Origin: Arenibacter algicola
GTDB taxonomy: Bacteria; Bacteroidota; Bacteroidia; Flavobacteriales; Flavobacteriaceae
Assembly (NCBI RefSeq): GCF_000733925.1
Contig: NZ_JPOO01000001.1
Location: forward strand, 124,001-188,000
DNA length: 64,000 nucleotides
Direction: 5' to 3'
Below, piece after piece: positions 8,175 to 17,844 of the stretch. The notes below the pieces were generated by a model, which made no database searches, was not told the origin of the DNA, and saw only the letters and a list, made by a program, of their open reading frames with translations. Numbering within the stretch: position 1 is the first letter of the stretch; each line of letters starts with the position of its first letter. The translations under genes and the position numbers were made by a program.

Positions 8175-9089
8175 TTATTTTTTTAGGTTAGTTAACCATC
8201 CTAACCATTGTTCGGTCCAGCTAGCCAAATGGGCTTCTTGTAGTCCCAGGGCAAAACCGTGACCACCGGTTGGGTAGATATGCATTTCGGTGGGAACCTG
8301 GTTCTTTACCAATGCCGTATAGAATAGAAGGCTATTCTCTACGGGTACTGCTTTATCATCTGAAGCGTGCAGTAAAAAAGTGGGAGGGGTATCTGTAGTT
8401 ACCTGTAATTCGTTGGAGAAATGATCTACCATTTGTTGGGTAGGATTTTCTCCCAGCAAGTTTTTTCTGGAGCCTCCATGGGTATTTGGTTCCCCCAAGG
8501 TAATTACGGGATAGGCCAAGGTCATAAAATCTGGGCGGGCACTAAGTTGGTCAATATCATCCTGCTTGGCATACACCACTTCATTATAGTGTGTTCCCAG
8601 GGTGGAAGCTAAATGTCCACCGGCCGAAAAGCCAATTATACCAATATTATTGGGGTCAATATTCCACTCCCCGACCTTGGACCGCACTGTCCTTATGGCC
8701 CGCTGGGCATCCTGTAAGGGTACCTTGTGTTTTTCTGTGACCGACTTGGAATTGGGCAATCTGTATTTAACAACGATTCCGGCAATGCCTTTGCCATTGA
8801 GGAATTTTGCAAAATCGGTTCCCTCCCAGTCATAGGCCAATATGCCGTAACCGCCTCCCGGAAAAATCAACACTGCCTGCCCCGTGGCTATTTTTTTGGC
8901 GGGTAGATATACCTCAATTTGAGGGACCTGCACCTTGGCTATCCTTACAATGTCAGCGCTTACTACCTCCTCTTTTTCATCTGTTTTGATGGAGTTGGGA
9001 ATATCGTTTGGCCAAAGTGGTAGTACGGTATTTTGTGCGAAAGTGGTCATAGAAAATAAACAGCTAAAAAGGAAAAAGAATGGTTTCAT
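8175..9089 (-). CDS. Secreted alpha/beta-hydrolase, acetyl esterase-like
   Basis: 304 residues from ATG 9087-9089 (MKPFFFLFSCLFSMTTFAQ signal); an upstream start at 9167 adds no recognisable sequence. Family features are the oxyanion loop FPGGGYGILAYDWEG, the nucleophile elbow GFSAGGHLAS, the acid in HASDDKAVP and the histidine in GGHGFALG. These match the BD-FAE/acetyl-xylan-esterase-like hydrolases common in polysaccharide loci. It likely deacylates plant or algal glycans or oligosaccharides in the periplasm. It sits between the ApbE cluster and the GH95 cluster and appears to be its own unit. The exact acyl group and sugar cannot be read from sequence. Confidence 0.82.
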   Translation of the reverse strand: MKPFFFLFSCLFSMTTFAQNTVLPLWPNDIPNSIKTDEKEEVVSADIVRIAKVQVPQIEVYLPAKKIATGQAVLIFPGGGYGILAYDWEGTDFAKFLNGKGIAGIVVKYRLPNSKSVTEKHKVPLQDAQRAIRTVRSKVGEWNIDPNNIGIIGFSAGGHLASTLGTHYNEVVYAKQDDIDQLSARPDFMTLAYPVITLGEPNTHGGSRKNLLGENPTQQMVDHFSNELQVTTDTPPTFLLHASDDKAVPVENSLLFYTALVKNQVPTEMHIYPTGGHGFALGLQEAHLASWTEQWLGWLTNLKK

Positions 9090-9785
9090 CTTAATTTTTG
9101 AATAGGTTGATACGGTTAAAGATAGAAAATATCGATCAACAAAAAAGTTTAATGTTTTCAGGCTCATTATAGTCTCAAAAATGTGCTCCTAAAAGTTATT
9201 TTTGCCTTTATAAGCCCTGTTTTTCAATAACTATGAATTATTAATTTTTATTTTTTGATACATATTAGTGATATGTAATTTTTTAAAGAACTGATAATAA
9301 GCGAGTTATAGTTATGTAGTGTTATGGCGTTATTAAGGCAATGGGATTTTTGAGAAAGTTCAATGAAAGAGGGTCACCTCAGGTACTTCGACCTTAAGTA
9401 AGAAACCGAAGTTTCAACAATACCTCAGAAATAAAAATGACATGGGCTAAATATTACAATTGGCTAATCTGAAGGCTTACTGATACCCGTAAAATAGAAA
9501 TGTCACTACCTAAATCGCATATATAGCTCCCGACCGCAGGTGCGACCTCCCTCTATGGCTATCGGGAGTTGTAAAAGAACAATTTATTTCTTTGGATAGA
9601 CCTATTTCTGTACCCATAAATGTACCCCTTCCGTCTCCTCAGCCATTGGCTGAAGATCCACCTTCCCCTGCCTAGGGGAAGGAGCCTTATTTTAGGTCCT
9701 TTTATTCCATGTTGGACCTATACTACTGGTGTAGACCTTTTGGATAACTCTGAGTACCGCATTTGGTGCAATATGGCTTATTGCA
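9090..9785. other. Intergenic region rich in short palindromes, no gene seen
   Basis: About 700 bases without a credible reading frame. The left end is the AT-rich promoter side of the esterase. The right half holds several short inverted repeats: CTCCCGA (9527-9533) with TCGGGAG (9562-9568), AGCCATTGGCT (9641-9651) and the hairpin at 9661-9682. This resembles a cluster of dispersed intergenic palindromes downstream of the GH95-like gene. Confidence 0.5.
9661..9682. repeat. GC-rich palindromic intergenic element
   Basis: A perfect 8-bp stem, CCTTCCCC (9661-9668) and GGGGAAGG (9675-9682), around a 6-nt loop. It lacks a T-run, so it looks more like a REP-type element than an intrinsic terminator. 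A related CCTCCCC/GAGAGGG sequence is present near 5010. Confidence 0.5.
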
Positions 9786-12083
9786 TCATGGCTTTAGCCA
9801 TATTTCTTGACCGGGTTGGGTTTCAATTATCAATATATCGCCATCCCATTGGGCGTTAACTTCATCTTTAATTGAAAATTCCTTATTTGAAAAGGGATTC
9901 ATAAGTCGGACCTCCCCGCCTTTTTCAGAAACGATCTTTACCCATTTTAGCTTCCCGTCCTGTTTTTGAGCGGAAAGCAAAAAAGCACCTTCTGTCCGTA
10001 ATTTGCTAAATCCAACGTTTTTCCAATCGGTGGGAATGGCAGGAAAAAGCCGTACTGTTCTGGTGTGACTCTGTATCAGCATCTCCTGTAGGCCAGCAGC
10101 AAAGGCAAAATTGCCTTCCAAGGTAAATGGCCTATAGGTAAAATTCGATTTTCCGGTACCCGATTGGTCGCCGTTAACATGAAAACTATTGGGTAGTACA
10201 AAGGAGGTGGCAAAATCCTTTAATGCTTTTGCAGCTCCTTCCCCATCAAAAGCCCGTGCTTTTAGATTTCCCAGCCAGCTAAAGGAATAGCCTACCCATT
10301 GACCGGAACCAGTGGCATCCAAGTGTGCAATGGTTTTTTCTATGATCTCCATATCCTTTGAGCCGTTTGCAGGGTCTATTAGCCCTAGGGGATGAATGGC
10401 CATTAAATGGGAGAAGTGCCGGTGCGATTCGTTAAAAGGTAGGCTAGGGGAGAACATAAGTCCATGTTCATTCACAGCATAATCCGGCCATTCTTTTAAA
10501 GAAGCTTTCCATTGGTCTGCTTCCTTCTTCAGCCCAAGCTCCAATGCCAGTTCTGCCGCATGTGAATAGGTCCATTTAATCAGGGCAAGGTCAAAATTGG
10601 TGATATCAGCAAACCAGGCCTCTCGGGAATTGTTGTGTATCTCAGGGCTTGAACTCAATGGTAGTTTTCTTTTTCCATCCTCCCCCAAAACCGACAATTC
10701 ATTAAAATGAATAGCGACCTCCTTGATCCACGGATAGGCCTCGTTCTTAAGGAAATCACGATCCATGGTATAGCGCCAATGCAGATAAAAATGTTGCCCC
10801 AACCAAGCCCCTACCGTTGGGCCGAAGGAATATTGGATCCAACCGCCCATGGGGTCTCCCGTTAGAGTGGTAACCCCGGGTACATTAAGTCCGTTAGTGC
10901 CGTAGAAATCTTTGGTATATTTTTTAAAAGTAGGCTTGTATTGGGTAAGCCAGTCCATAAAACCTTGTTCCAGATCCAGATGGTTTCCGGAATAGGTGGG
11001 CCAATAACTTAATTGTGTATTAAGATCATGATGGTAGTCGCCTTTCCAGGGTGGTAATTTGCCATTATCCGCTGTCCATACACTTTGCAGGGATATGGGC
11101 GGCGCCCCTTGTCTGGCTGCCGATCCCAACTTGTACATTTCCATATACCATTGATTCTGCAATACAGGGTCCGGAACTCTAATAGTAGATTGGTTCCAGA
11201 ATGAATTCCACCAAGCCTTATGACTTTCCATAGACGATGCCATTCCTGACTGAAGCGCTTTTATTACTACTTGTTCTGCAGTTTCATTGGGTACTTTTTC
11301 CGAGGTTTGTGAGCTTATGCTCCAGCTTCCCTGTATTCCTTTTGGTGTAGGTTTCCACTGGGTGTGTACCTGAAATTTAAAATCGGACCAACCTTTCTGA
11401 TCATAGGTAATAATATGGTCATTTTGGGTAACCCTGCCCCCATCATAATTTAACCTTCGAAGATCTTGCCCTGTTACGGGGTCGTTGGCACCTTCTTGTT
11501 TCACCGATACATAGGCAGGTGGAATTATGCTGGGATTCAAATCTCCGCTAACGTTTTCAAAGGTATACCAGCCCAAAGGTTCAGTGGCATGGACAAAGGT
11601 TTTAAGTATGGCGCCATTCTTCCATTTTACTTCGCAAATTGCTGAATCCACATTCAGTTTTACAGATGCTACCTCTCCCAATCCCTTCACGTCAAATTCC
11701 AAGGCACCTCCGGGAATTTTGGAAGGTGCAGGTAATTGGTCATAGGGTACATCATAACGGTCCTGTACATTTTTATAAGTGTCTTTTTCCCATTGCTCCT
11801 GTACCCAATCAAAACCGTAGTTCGGGAAATCTAGATTTTCCATGGGACGGAGATCCCACAGATCCGCTCTGTCCAAGGATAATCGCAGCTTTCCGTCATT
11901 TTCCCAAACCAAGGCTCCCACAGTTCCATTTCCCAAGGGAATAGCTTCGTCCCAGCTATTGGCCAACTTATCGAACTCCAGTTTGTATTTAGGAAGTCGG
12001 TCGAGTTCCAGTTCGTTTCTTTCAGATTCGCAACTCCATAAGCTGATAACTATGGCCAGGAGGCATATTGTTTTAGCTTTCAT
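9786..12083 (-). CDS. GH95-like glycoside hydrolase lipoprotein (alpha-L-fucosidase/galactosidase family)
   Basis: 765 residues starting at ATG 12081-12083, giving a lipoprotein signal MKAKTICLLAIVISLWSC; the longer frame would run into the upstream gene. The N-terminal domain has WDEAIPLGNGTVGALVW, the signature opening of GH95. The (alpha/alpha)6 region has KGDYHHDLNTQLSYWP, HRHFSHLMAIHPLG and the C-terminal FTLEGNFAFAAGLQEMLIQ typical of the family. GH95 enzymes are inverting alpha-1,2-L-fucosidases or alpha-L-galactosidases acting on terminal residues. It follows an NPCBM-domain glycosidase gene by 17 bases and is probably co-transcribed with it. Sequence identity with characterised members looks modest, so the sugar specificity is open. 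Confidence 0.8.
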   Translation of the reverse strand: MKAKTICLLAIVISLWSCESERNELELDRLPKYKLEFDKLANSWDEAIPLGNGTVGALVWENDGKLRLSLDRADLWDLRPMENLDFPNYGFDWVQEQWEKDTYKNVQDRYDVPYDQLPAPSKIPGGALEFDVKGLGEVASVKLNVDSAICEVKWKNGAILKTFVHATEPLGWYTFENVSGDLNPSIIPPAYVSVKQEGANDPVTGQDLRRLNYDGGRVTQNDHIITYDQKGWSDFKFQVHTQWKPTPKGIQGSWSISSQTSEKVPNETAEQVVIKALQSGMASSMESHKAWWNSFWNQSTIRVPDPVLQNQWYMEMYKLGSAARQGAPPISLQSVWTADNGKLPPWKGDYHHDLNTQLSYWPTYSGNHLDLEQGFMDWLTQYKPTFKKYTKDFYGTNGLNVPGVTTLTGDPMGGWIQYSFGPTVGAWLGQHFYLHWRYTMDRDFLKNEAYPWIKEVAIHFNELSVLGEDGKRKLPLSSSPEIHNNSREAWFADITNFDLALIKWTYSHAAELALELGLKKEADQWKASLKEWPDYAVNEHGLMFSPSLPFNESHRHFSHLMAIHPLGLIDPANGSKDMEIIEKTIAHLDATGSGQWVGYSFSWLGNLKARAFDGEGAAKALKDFATSFVLPNSFHVNGDQSGTGKSNFTYRPFTLEGNFAFAAGLQEMLIQSHTRTVRLFPAIPTDWKNVGFSKLRTEGAFLLSAQKQDGKLKWVKIVSEKGGEVRLMNPFSNKEFSIKDEVNAQWDGDILIIETQPGQEIWLKP

Positions 12084-12100
12084 GTGTATTGTTTTATTGT

Positions 12101-14911
12101 TCAATAAATTACGAACCAAGTACTATCATTGGCAGGAATTTCCACTTTTAGTTCCACGGAATAATCCCTTGCCAATTTAAAGTCGGTTCTTTTTCCTTCT
12201 TTTTCCTGAATACTTACCGTATCGGTATGTCCAGTATAATATAGGGGAAGTTTTATGGTTTGGGTCAAGGTCTCGTTGGTTGGGTTAAAGAACAAAGCCA
12301 TCCCTTTTTCATTCAATTCCGGGTCAACGTGCATAATTCCATCAATTTCCCTTCCGTTGGCCCTTTTTAAATGGAAAATAGGTGCGTTAAGGATGTTCCG
12401 GTATTTCTTGTACCAATCTACGACTTCAATTACCGTTTCCTTCGTTTTTGGGGTGTCATATAATCGCGGTCCCCTATAGCAGGCTTGTACTCCCATCCCG
12501 TAATTCTGCACCATATGTGCCTTATATGCGTTTAAATGGGTGTCCAAAGGCTCAATTGTAGCCTCCGCTCCCCCGCCATGATATTCGGTAAGGGGCACAA
12601 AGGTCCAGCTCATACTCGGAAGTCGGTCATAAGTACCATCGTACATATTTTGTCTCCCGAGCACCAATTGACGTTCTCGGGGTAGGGACCAATTGACTTC
12701 CCTATATCCAATACCGTTTTTGGTACTGCCACTAAGATAATACCAATCCGGGATATTTAGGGAAATTCCTTTTTCGTTGCACCACTTGTAGAAATCGGTA
12801 ATTCGTTTCCAAGATTTCCATTGGGAATCTTCTACCCCTTTGTGGCCTACATGTGCTGTTGAGGCACATAATTGACCCGGGTAGGAACCATCGTGTTCCA
12901 AAAGGTCAAAACCTGTTTTTTCGAAGAAAGTCCTCAATTTCTCAAAATAATCTATTCCCCATTGGCTGTTTAGGCAGGGCGAACTCCCGTGAATTACGCC
13001 ACCTCTCTTGCCGGTTTCTATATTAATTACGTCTACTTCCTCACTTATCCACCTACTGGACAACAAGGAATATCCACCCAATTCTATGCCCTTGGAGTGT
13101 GCGTAATCTGCCAAGGCCTTGAATTTGCTTGTATTGGCATCGGATAGGTCTTCCATATTCAAGCCACTGCCAAAACTTAAAATGACCATTTCATAGCCTG
13201 TTTCCGCACATTGGTCAATAGCTGTCCTTACTTTAATGTCATCGGTGGTGGTCAGATGTAAAAATAAGGGATTTTCTGTAGTCCAAGGGGCTATTAACTT
13301 ATACATGGCATTGGTATATAGGCCCTTACGCTGCTTGTCGTGACTGTCAAAAGGCATTTCCCAGATTCTGAACGATTCAAAATTGGTATCTGGGGAAATG
13401 GTTTCACTGGGTCCGATCGGTAATTTACATTCCAATAAACAGGGAGTTGATAATAAATAACTGGCCTGTGAAGTATAGCGTGTATCTTTTTCCCAGTGGA
13501 CAACTTTATTCGCATTTTTCATGGACATGGAATGAAACTCAAAATCGCTTTCCACATGTATGTTGGGAGTTTCCCATCCTTTTTGTTTTTCTACAGCGCT
13601 TTCGGCCTCCACCATGGCAAGGATTTCGCTCTTAAAATTATTAAGAACAACGGACTTGTTTCCACGGTTATCAATGGTGAACCATTTGCTTATCAAAGGA
13701 ATGCCATCATAGATTTCATAATGTACCTTCACTTCCAAATCTGGAAATTCCGGATGGGCATATGAAAAAGAAATTTGTTTTCCTTTGGTCGGTGTCTTGG
13801 ATTTGGAAGACCATCTTTTGTTGGGCCATTGGATACGTTCCTGTATGTCATCAACAATAAAGTTGGTTAGTTGAAATGATCCGGCCGGACTCCACATTTG
13901 GTCCAACCATTCCTTTTTTAAATAACCGTATTCAATTTGGCCGTCCAAGCCTCCAACTGTGTATTCCGCACCGTCTATGGTAAGCATGGCCTCCGGGCTC
14001 ACCCCTCGCAAGAGCGATTCTCCATTCACCAGATTTTTAAATTCGACCGTGGCACAATTTGGAGTAAGTCGGAAGGTTCTACTGATGAAGCCGTTGGAAA
14101 TTACAATCTCCTTTTCATTGGCCTGTTTATAAACAAGTGATGGTAGATCTACTTTCTTTATTAACCAATCAGTATTTACCCCATTTTCATATACTTTTTG
14201 GCCAAGGGGCAATTTTTGAATGAGAGGTTTTATGTGCTTATTAAAAGAGGTATCAACGGTTTTTAATTTATTGAAATAATCGGCATCTACCAATTGGGGT
14301 TTGAAAGTGCCGTAATGTATAGTGGGCTCGGCCCAAACGGCATGGTCGCCAGACATACCATCGCCCATATCCTCCACGGAGAGCTCCAAGACCTGAATTC
14401 CTGCGATGTCTAAATTTACGTCAATAGCCTTGCTGCCGCCGCTAATTCTTTTGCTTTGCCACAATACTTTTCCATCTCCCTTTATTATGAATCTCACACT
14501 GCCTTTGTCCATGGTATCCGCTGAATTGGCTACCCCTACAAAAGTCTTGATATCGTTATTTAGGGTATAGAAAAGTTTATTGCCATCACTTAGGGTATTG
14601 AATTCAACATCCTGTGGAAAGTCCTGCTTATCCTGTATCCCTACTCGAGTGCGAAATCTTTGGCTCTTGCCGCCCAAGAAGAAAAATAACTTACTCCCGG
14701 ACAGGGTTCCAATTCCCTTTTTAAAAGGTTCACCCCCTATTTGTATGGGCAGTCCGTTTATGGCCTTGTCTTTTTGGGCTGGCCACCAGGCCTGTTCCGG
14801 TTTGTCAACATCCAAGTCGGATAGGCTCAAAGTGCCTTTTTCGGAATGCTGTGCATGGGTGGTTATGGAGAATAACAAGAAAAGTGGTAAATATATTTTT
14901 AGGAATTGCAT
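12101..14911 (-). CDS. Secreted NPCBM-domain glycosidase, clan GH-D-like (alpha-galactosidase-type barrel)
   Basis: 936 residues with signal MQFLKIYLPLFLLFSITTHAQ. Residues ~25-200 look like an NPCBM carbohydrate-binding domain (KAINGLPIQIGGEPFKKGIG, FRTRVGIQDK). A beta-sandwich follows (~265-480: VISNGFISRTFRL, WFTIDNRGNKSVVLNNFKS). The catalytic-type (beta/alpha)8 barrel spans roughly 530-840 and contains GFDLLEHDGSYPG, whose Asp would match the nucleophile position of GH27/GH36-like barrels. The C-terminus is a beta-domain ending NDSTWFVIY. I recognise the architecture but not a defined CAZy family. The preceding 382 bases hold its promoter; GH95 follows directly. Confidence 0.65.
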   Translation of the reverse strand: MQFLKIYLPLFLLFSITTHAQHSEKGTLSLSDLDVDKPEQAWWPAQKDKAINGLPIQIGGEPFKKGIGTLSGSKLFFFLGGKSQRFRTRVGIQDKQDFPQDVEFNTLSDGNKLFYTLNNDIKTFVGVANSADTMDKGSVRFIIKGDGKVLWQSKRISGGSKAIDVNLDIAGIQVLELSVEDMGDGMSGDHAVWAEPTIHYGTFKPQLVDADYFNKLKTVDTSFNKHIKPLIQKLPLGQKVYENGVNTDWLIKKVDLPSLVYKQANEKEIVISNGFISRTFRLTPNCATVEFKNLVNGESLLRGVSPEAMLTIDGAEYTVGGLDGQIEYGYLKKEWLDQMWSPAGSFQLTNFIVDDIQERIQWPNKRWSSKSKTPTKGKQISFSYAHPEFPDLEVKVHYEIYDGIPLISKWFTIDNRGNKSVVLNNFKSEILAMVEAESAVEKQKGWETPNIHVESDFEFHSMSMKNANKVVHWEKDTRYTSQASYLLSTPCLLECKLPIGPSETISPDTNFESFRIWEMPFDSHDKQRKGLYTNAMYKLIAPWTTENPLFLHLTTTDDIKVRTAIDQCAETGYEMVILSFGSGLNMEDLSDANTSKFKALADYAHSKGIELGGYSLLSSRWISEEVDVINIETGKRGGVIHGSSPCLNSQWGIDYFEKLRTFFEKTGFDLLEHDGSYPGQLCASTAHVGHKGVEDSQWKSWKRITDFYKWCNEKGISLNIPDWYYLSGSTKNGIGYREVNWSLPRERQLVLGRQNMYDGTYDRLPSMSWTFVPLTEYHGGGAEATIEPLDTHLNAYKAHMVQNYGMGVQACYRGPRLYDTPKTKETVIEVVDWYKKYRNILNAPIFHLKRANGREIDGIMHVDPELNEKGMALFFNPTNETLTQTIKLPLYYTGHTDTVSIQEKEGKRTDFKLARDYSVELKVEIPANDSTWFVIY

Positions 14912-15293
14912 TGGGATTTATATCTTAATTATGGTGTTTTTAAGTTCTTATGGTACAAGAAAAATGTATTTTTAATAACAGAGATCTCCTAGAAGTTGGT
15001 TGGCAATTGCCGACTTATAGGTTTTTAAATTTAGTAACTATTTGTATTTCGGTGAAAATTCCGCTTTACGTCCTATTAAAAATATTAACTATTTGTTAAG
15101 TCACTATAAATATATCGACCAATAACGATTTCGAATGGCTTAGTAACGGAATATTGGCAATTGTCCTTGGATTATGAAATTTGGGCTAGTAGAGGGTTAA
15201 CGAAGTATGTTACTGTTTTCGTCTTTATAGGTTGGTTTGGGGTAGTTTTTTTTCGTTCAGTTAAACGAGAATTTTAAAAAATGTTTGGAATTA
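14912..15293. other. Intergenic, promoter side of the NPCBM glycosidase
   Basis: 382 AT-rich bases. No coding frame, repeat or clear terminator is seen. They must carry the promoter of the minus-strand gene starting at 14911 and the 3' end of the transcript from 15294-16130. Confidence 0.5.
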
Positions 15294-16130
15294 CTATGGG
15301 CATATAATCTTTGGAATATGCTTCACGGATTGGGCAAGATGATTCTTGATAAAATTATTAATTTCCCATTGATCTCCCAGTGGCATTCTAGTGTTGGCCT
15401 TGTATATGGAATAGGGGTGTGGACCATATTCAGGGGTGATGGTTATATAGGAGCGTTTTTTTTCCAATGCCTTTGCGATCATAAAACCCCACCATTCGGT
15501 AAAGCGTTGCAGCTCAGTTTTATAATTCCTGTCCCTAGGATCTATGACCTGCGGACTCTGGGCCGACCCTACCCTTGCATGAATGTGATGAGTGTGCTCA
15601 ATGGCTTTTTCAACCGCATAGGCCTGATTTTCAAGTAAGGATTCGGCAACGCAACACCAATGGGATAGATCCGAAGTGAGTTTCAGAAAAGGAAATTCCT
15701 CCAAATACGATAAACAGACATGGGCAGCAAAGGAAAACCTGGAGCGGTGGGTTTCGTGGGTAATGGTAACTCCGGATTCCAATTCTATTTCATGGGCCGT
15801 TTCAATTAGGGCGGAGTTTTGGCGGCGGGTAAAGAAGTCCATGCCAGTATGCGAATTCACGAATAGGGGGCTGGCTTCCACAAGGTTGTGCAAATGCCTT
15901 TTGTACTGTTCTTGATGCTTGGTAAAATTTACCTCCTTGGTTTCCCAATGTTGTGCTACAAAATCCAGTTCCAAATCCTTCAGCATGGAACATATTTCGT
16001 TCTTTTTAATGCTTTCTAGGGGAAGGTCTATTTCTACACCTTGATAGCCGGCTTTTTTTATATTGTTTAAAAAAACGGGCCAAGGTATTTCAGAACTTCC
16101 CCAACGTGGATATATAAATTTAATTTGCAC
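15294..16130 (-). CDS. Sugar phosphate isomerase/epimerase-like TIM barrel
   Basis: 278 residues, no signal peptide, with the xylose-isomerase-like TIM-barrel (AP endonuclease family 2) layout. Strand/loop motifs include IKKAGYQGVEIDLPLES, VNSHTGMDFFT, TITHETHRSRFSF, LTSDLSHWCCV, HIHARVGSAQSPQV and ITPEYGPHPY. These supply the usual His/Glu/Asp metal ligands. Members isomerise or epimerise free or modified sugars, or act on related polyols. It lies 13 bases after the PhyH dioxygenase gene and is probably co-transcribed with it. Its neighbourhood suggests handling of a product released by the GH95/NPCBM enzymes; the substrate cannot be named. Confidence 0.8.
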   Translation of the reverse strand: MQIKFIYPRWGSSEIPWPVFLNNIKKAGYQGVEIDLPLESIKKNEICSMLKDLELDFVAQHWETKEVNFTKHQEQYKRHLHNLVEASPLFVNSHTGMDFFTRRQNSALIETAHEIELESGVTITHETHRSRFSFAAHVCLSYLEEFPFLKLTSDLSHWCCVAESLLENQAYAVEKAIEHTHHIHARVGSAQSPQVIDPRDRNYKTELQRFTEWWGFMIAKALEKKRSYITITPEYGPHPYSIYKANTRMPLGDQWEINNFIKNHLAQSVKHIPKIICP

Positions 16131-16143
16131 GCATTGTATTGTT

Positions 16144-16872
16144 TTAATTTCTCTGTTTTCTTTCCCCGGTATGATCTACCCCTTGTTCCCTTTCAAATTC
16201 TATCATTTTTTTGGGTCTAAAGTTTAAAATTAAAGCTCTTCTTTGGGTATCGGTAGTGTTGCCCTGGCTAAAATGAAGCGTAAAACCATCATGAAAAGTA
16301 CATCCACCAGGATTTAAGGGAATACTTAAGGCATTTGAGCTGTCGGTTTCGCAATATAGTGCTCCCCCATTGGGCAGATTTTTGTGGGGTAGAATGGGTT
16401 TGCCATCAGTTTTGGGGATAAACCACATACATCCATTTTCCTCAAATACCTTGTCCAACGCAATCCAACAACTAGCCGATCTTTTGTCGGGCATTGCAAT
16501 CCAATAGGCAGCGTCTTGATGCCATGGAGTTGGGGTATTGGTATTGGGGGCCTTGTTGATCATCATGTCAAAATCCAGTTCCATATCCTCCCCAAGTAGA
16601 ACTTTTGCCCATTGTTCCGCTTTTTTATAGGCACTGTTTTTTATAAGTTCCTTGGCTATGGTGCTAGGTCTCATAATTTGGGTAATACGCTCCACCTTTT
16701 TGTCTTCACTAGTGTCCGCACCGGCAAGGTCACTTCTTAGGTGGGCGGTTTTAACTTTGTCTTGTAACAATTTATCGTATATAGTCCTAAGGGTGTCCAC
16801 TTCCTCTGCTGTTATCAATTGGTCTATTTTAATAAATCCATCATTAATGAACTTTGATCTTTTGGTTTCCAT
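16144..16872 (-). CDS. Phytanoyl-CoA dioxygenase (PhyH) family Fe(II)/2-oxoglutarate oxygenase
   Basis: 242 residues, cytoplasmic. The facial-triad residues are visible as WHQDAAYW (HxD) and later HDGFTLHFSQGNTT (distal His), with a 2-oxoglutarate-binding Arg in TQRRALILNFRP. PhyH-family proteins hydroxylate small molecules, and many bacterial members next to sugar isomerases have no known substrate. An oxidative demethylation or hydroxylation of a modified sugar is possible but is only inference. It is transcribed divergently from the AraC gene at 16958 across an 85-bp region, which makes that regulator a likely controller of PhyH and the isomerase. Confidence 0.85.
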   Translation of the reverse strand: METKRSKFINDGFIKIDQLITAEEVDTLRTIYDKLLQDKVKTAHLRSDLAGADTSEDKKVERITQIMRPSTIAKELIKNSAYKKAEQWAKVLLGEDMELDFDMMINKAPNTNTPTPWHQDAAYWIAMPDKRSASCWIALDKVFEENGCMWFIPKTDGKPILPHKNLPNGGALYCETDSSNALSIPLNPGGCTFHDGFTLHFSQGNTTDTQRRALILNFRPKKMIEFEREQGVDHTGERKQRN

Positions 16873-16957
16873 TGTGAAATGTTTTAGGCTTCAAAGATTT
16901 AGTTAAAATACATAAATATCTATCAATTTTGTACTATATTACTTTTTTATACATTAT

Positions 16958-17821
16958 ATGAAGGATTTTGGTAATCAGGAAAGAAGGGTGTTCAATTTAA
17001 AGGATTATGGTATTAAAAGGGGATTGGCCTTTGGGCATTATCGTTATAAACAGGTAAAACCGGGTCTTGAGAACCATCAGCATATAGGAGCCTTGGAAAT
17101 TTGTTATTGTATGAAGGGACAACAGCACTATAAGATGGGGGAGCAGTTCTATGAACTTAATGGCAATGATATTTTTGTAGTGCCACCAAACGCCATGCAT
17201 AGTACAGGAGAGTTTCCGGAAGATAAGGGGGAATTATTTTGGATCCAATTGCTTGTGGACAGTTCAGAAGGGAAACTTTGCAATATGCCCAATAATCAAT
17301 CTGATTTTTTACTCGCTGCACTTCTGGATAAATCCCAACATGTTTTCAAGGGTTCCTTTCAGCTAAAATTTATTCTGGAAAAATTGATGCTTCAGCTGGA
17401 GAACTTCGATACCTTATTGTCCAAAATAATGGTGGATCAATTGATAGTCCAATTATTGTTGGATACGGTTATACTTTGCAATAAACCCGAACAAAGTCCG
17501 CCTTTGGTAAAACTGAATGAACTGGACAGGTTTATACATAAGCATCTACATAGGATGATTTATGTTGATGAAATGGCAAATTTGGCAGGGATGTCCGTGG
17601 GGTATTTTAAGTTTTGGTTCAAATCCAAAACGGGGATGCCGCCGAGGGAATATGTGAACCGACTAAAGATTGAACAGGCAAAATTAGATCTGCTTACTTC
17701 CAAAAGGGTTACTGAGGTGGCATTTGGATTGGGCTTTGGCACCTCGCAATATTTTGCCACTACATTTAAGAAGTTTACGGGTACTACACCCAAATCCTAT
17801 AGAAGTTTGCAAAGGGAATAA
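16958..17821 (+). CDS. AraC-family transcriptional regulator (cupin sensor)
   Basis: 287 residues. The N-terminal half is a cupin-type sensor (HQHIGALEICYCMKGQQHYKMG, VVPPNAMHSTGEFPEDKGE). The C-terminal ~100 residues are a double helix-turn-helix (MIYVDEMANLAGMSVGYFKF, VTEVAFGLGFGTSQYFATTF, FKKFTGTTPKSYR). It probably senses a sugar and activates the divergent PhyH-isomerase pair. The stop codon TAA (17819-17821) lies inside the 8-bp target duplication of the insertion sequence that begins at 17823. The protein is therefore complete, but its natural 3' flank and terminator (19281-19314) are now 1.4 kb away. Confidence 0.92.
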   Translation: MKDFGNQERRVFNLKDYGIKRGLAFGHYRYKQVKPGLENHQHIGALEICYCMKGQQHYKMGEQFYELNGNDIFVVPPNAMHSTGEFPEDKGELFWIQLLVDSSEGKLCNMPNNQSDFLLAALLDKSQHVFKGSFQLKFILEKLMLQLENFDTLLSKIMVDQLIVQLLLDTVILCNKPEQSPPLVKLNELDRFIHKHLHRMIYVDEMANLAGMSVGYFKFWFKSKTGMPPREYVNRLKIEQAKLDLLTSKRVTEVAFGLGFGTSQYFATTFKKFTGTTPKSYRSLQRE

Positions 17822-17822
17822 T
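17815..17822. repeat. Target site duplication, left copy (GGAATAAT)
   Basis: Eight bases, GGAATAAT, directly abutting the left end of the insertion sequence and repeated exactly at 19239-19246. The copy includes the TAA stop of the AraC gene. Eight-bp duplications are usual for ISL3-family transposition. Confidence 0.9.
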
Positions 17823-17844
17823 GGATCATGACCAATTGTTGTGT
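17823..17844. repeat. IS left inverted repeat
   Basis: 22 bases starting GGATCATGACCA. They match the reverse complement of 19217-19238 except at four positions. The transposase stop codon (17845-17847) begins immediately inside it. Confidence 0.88.

Noticed and set aside
9090..9785. CRISPR-like array from repeated short palindromes
   Set aside because: The palindromes differ from each other and there is no regular repeat-spacer pattern.
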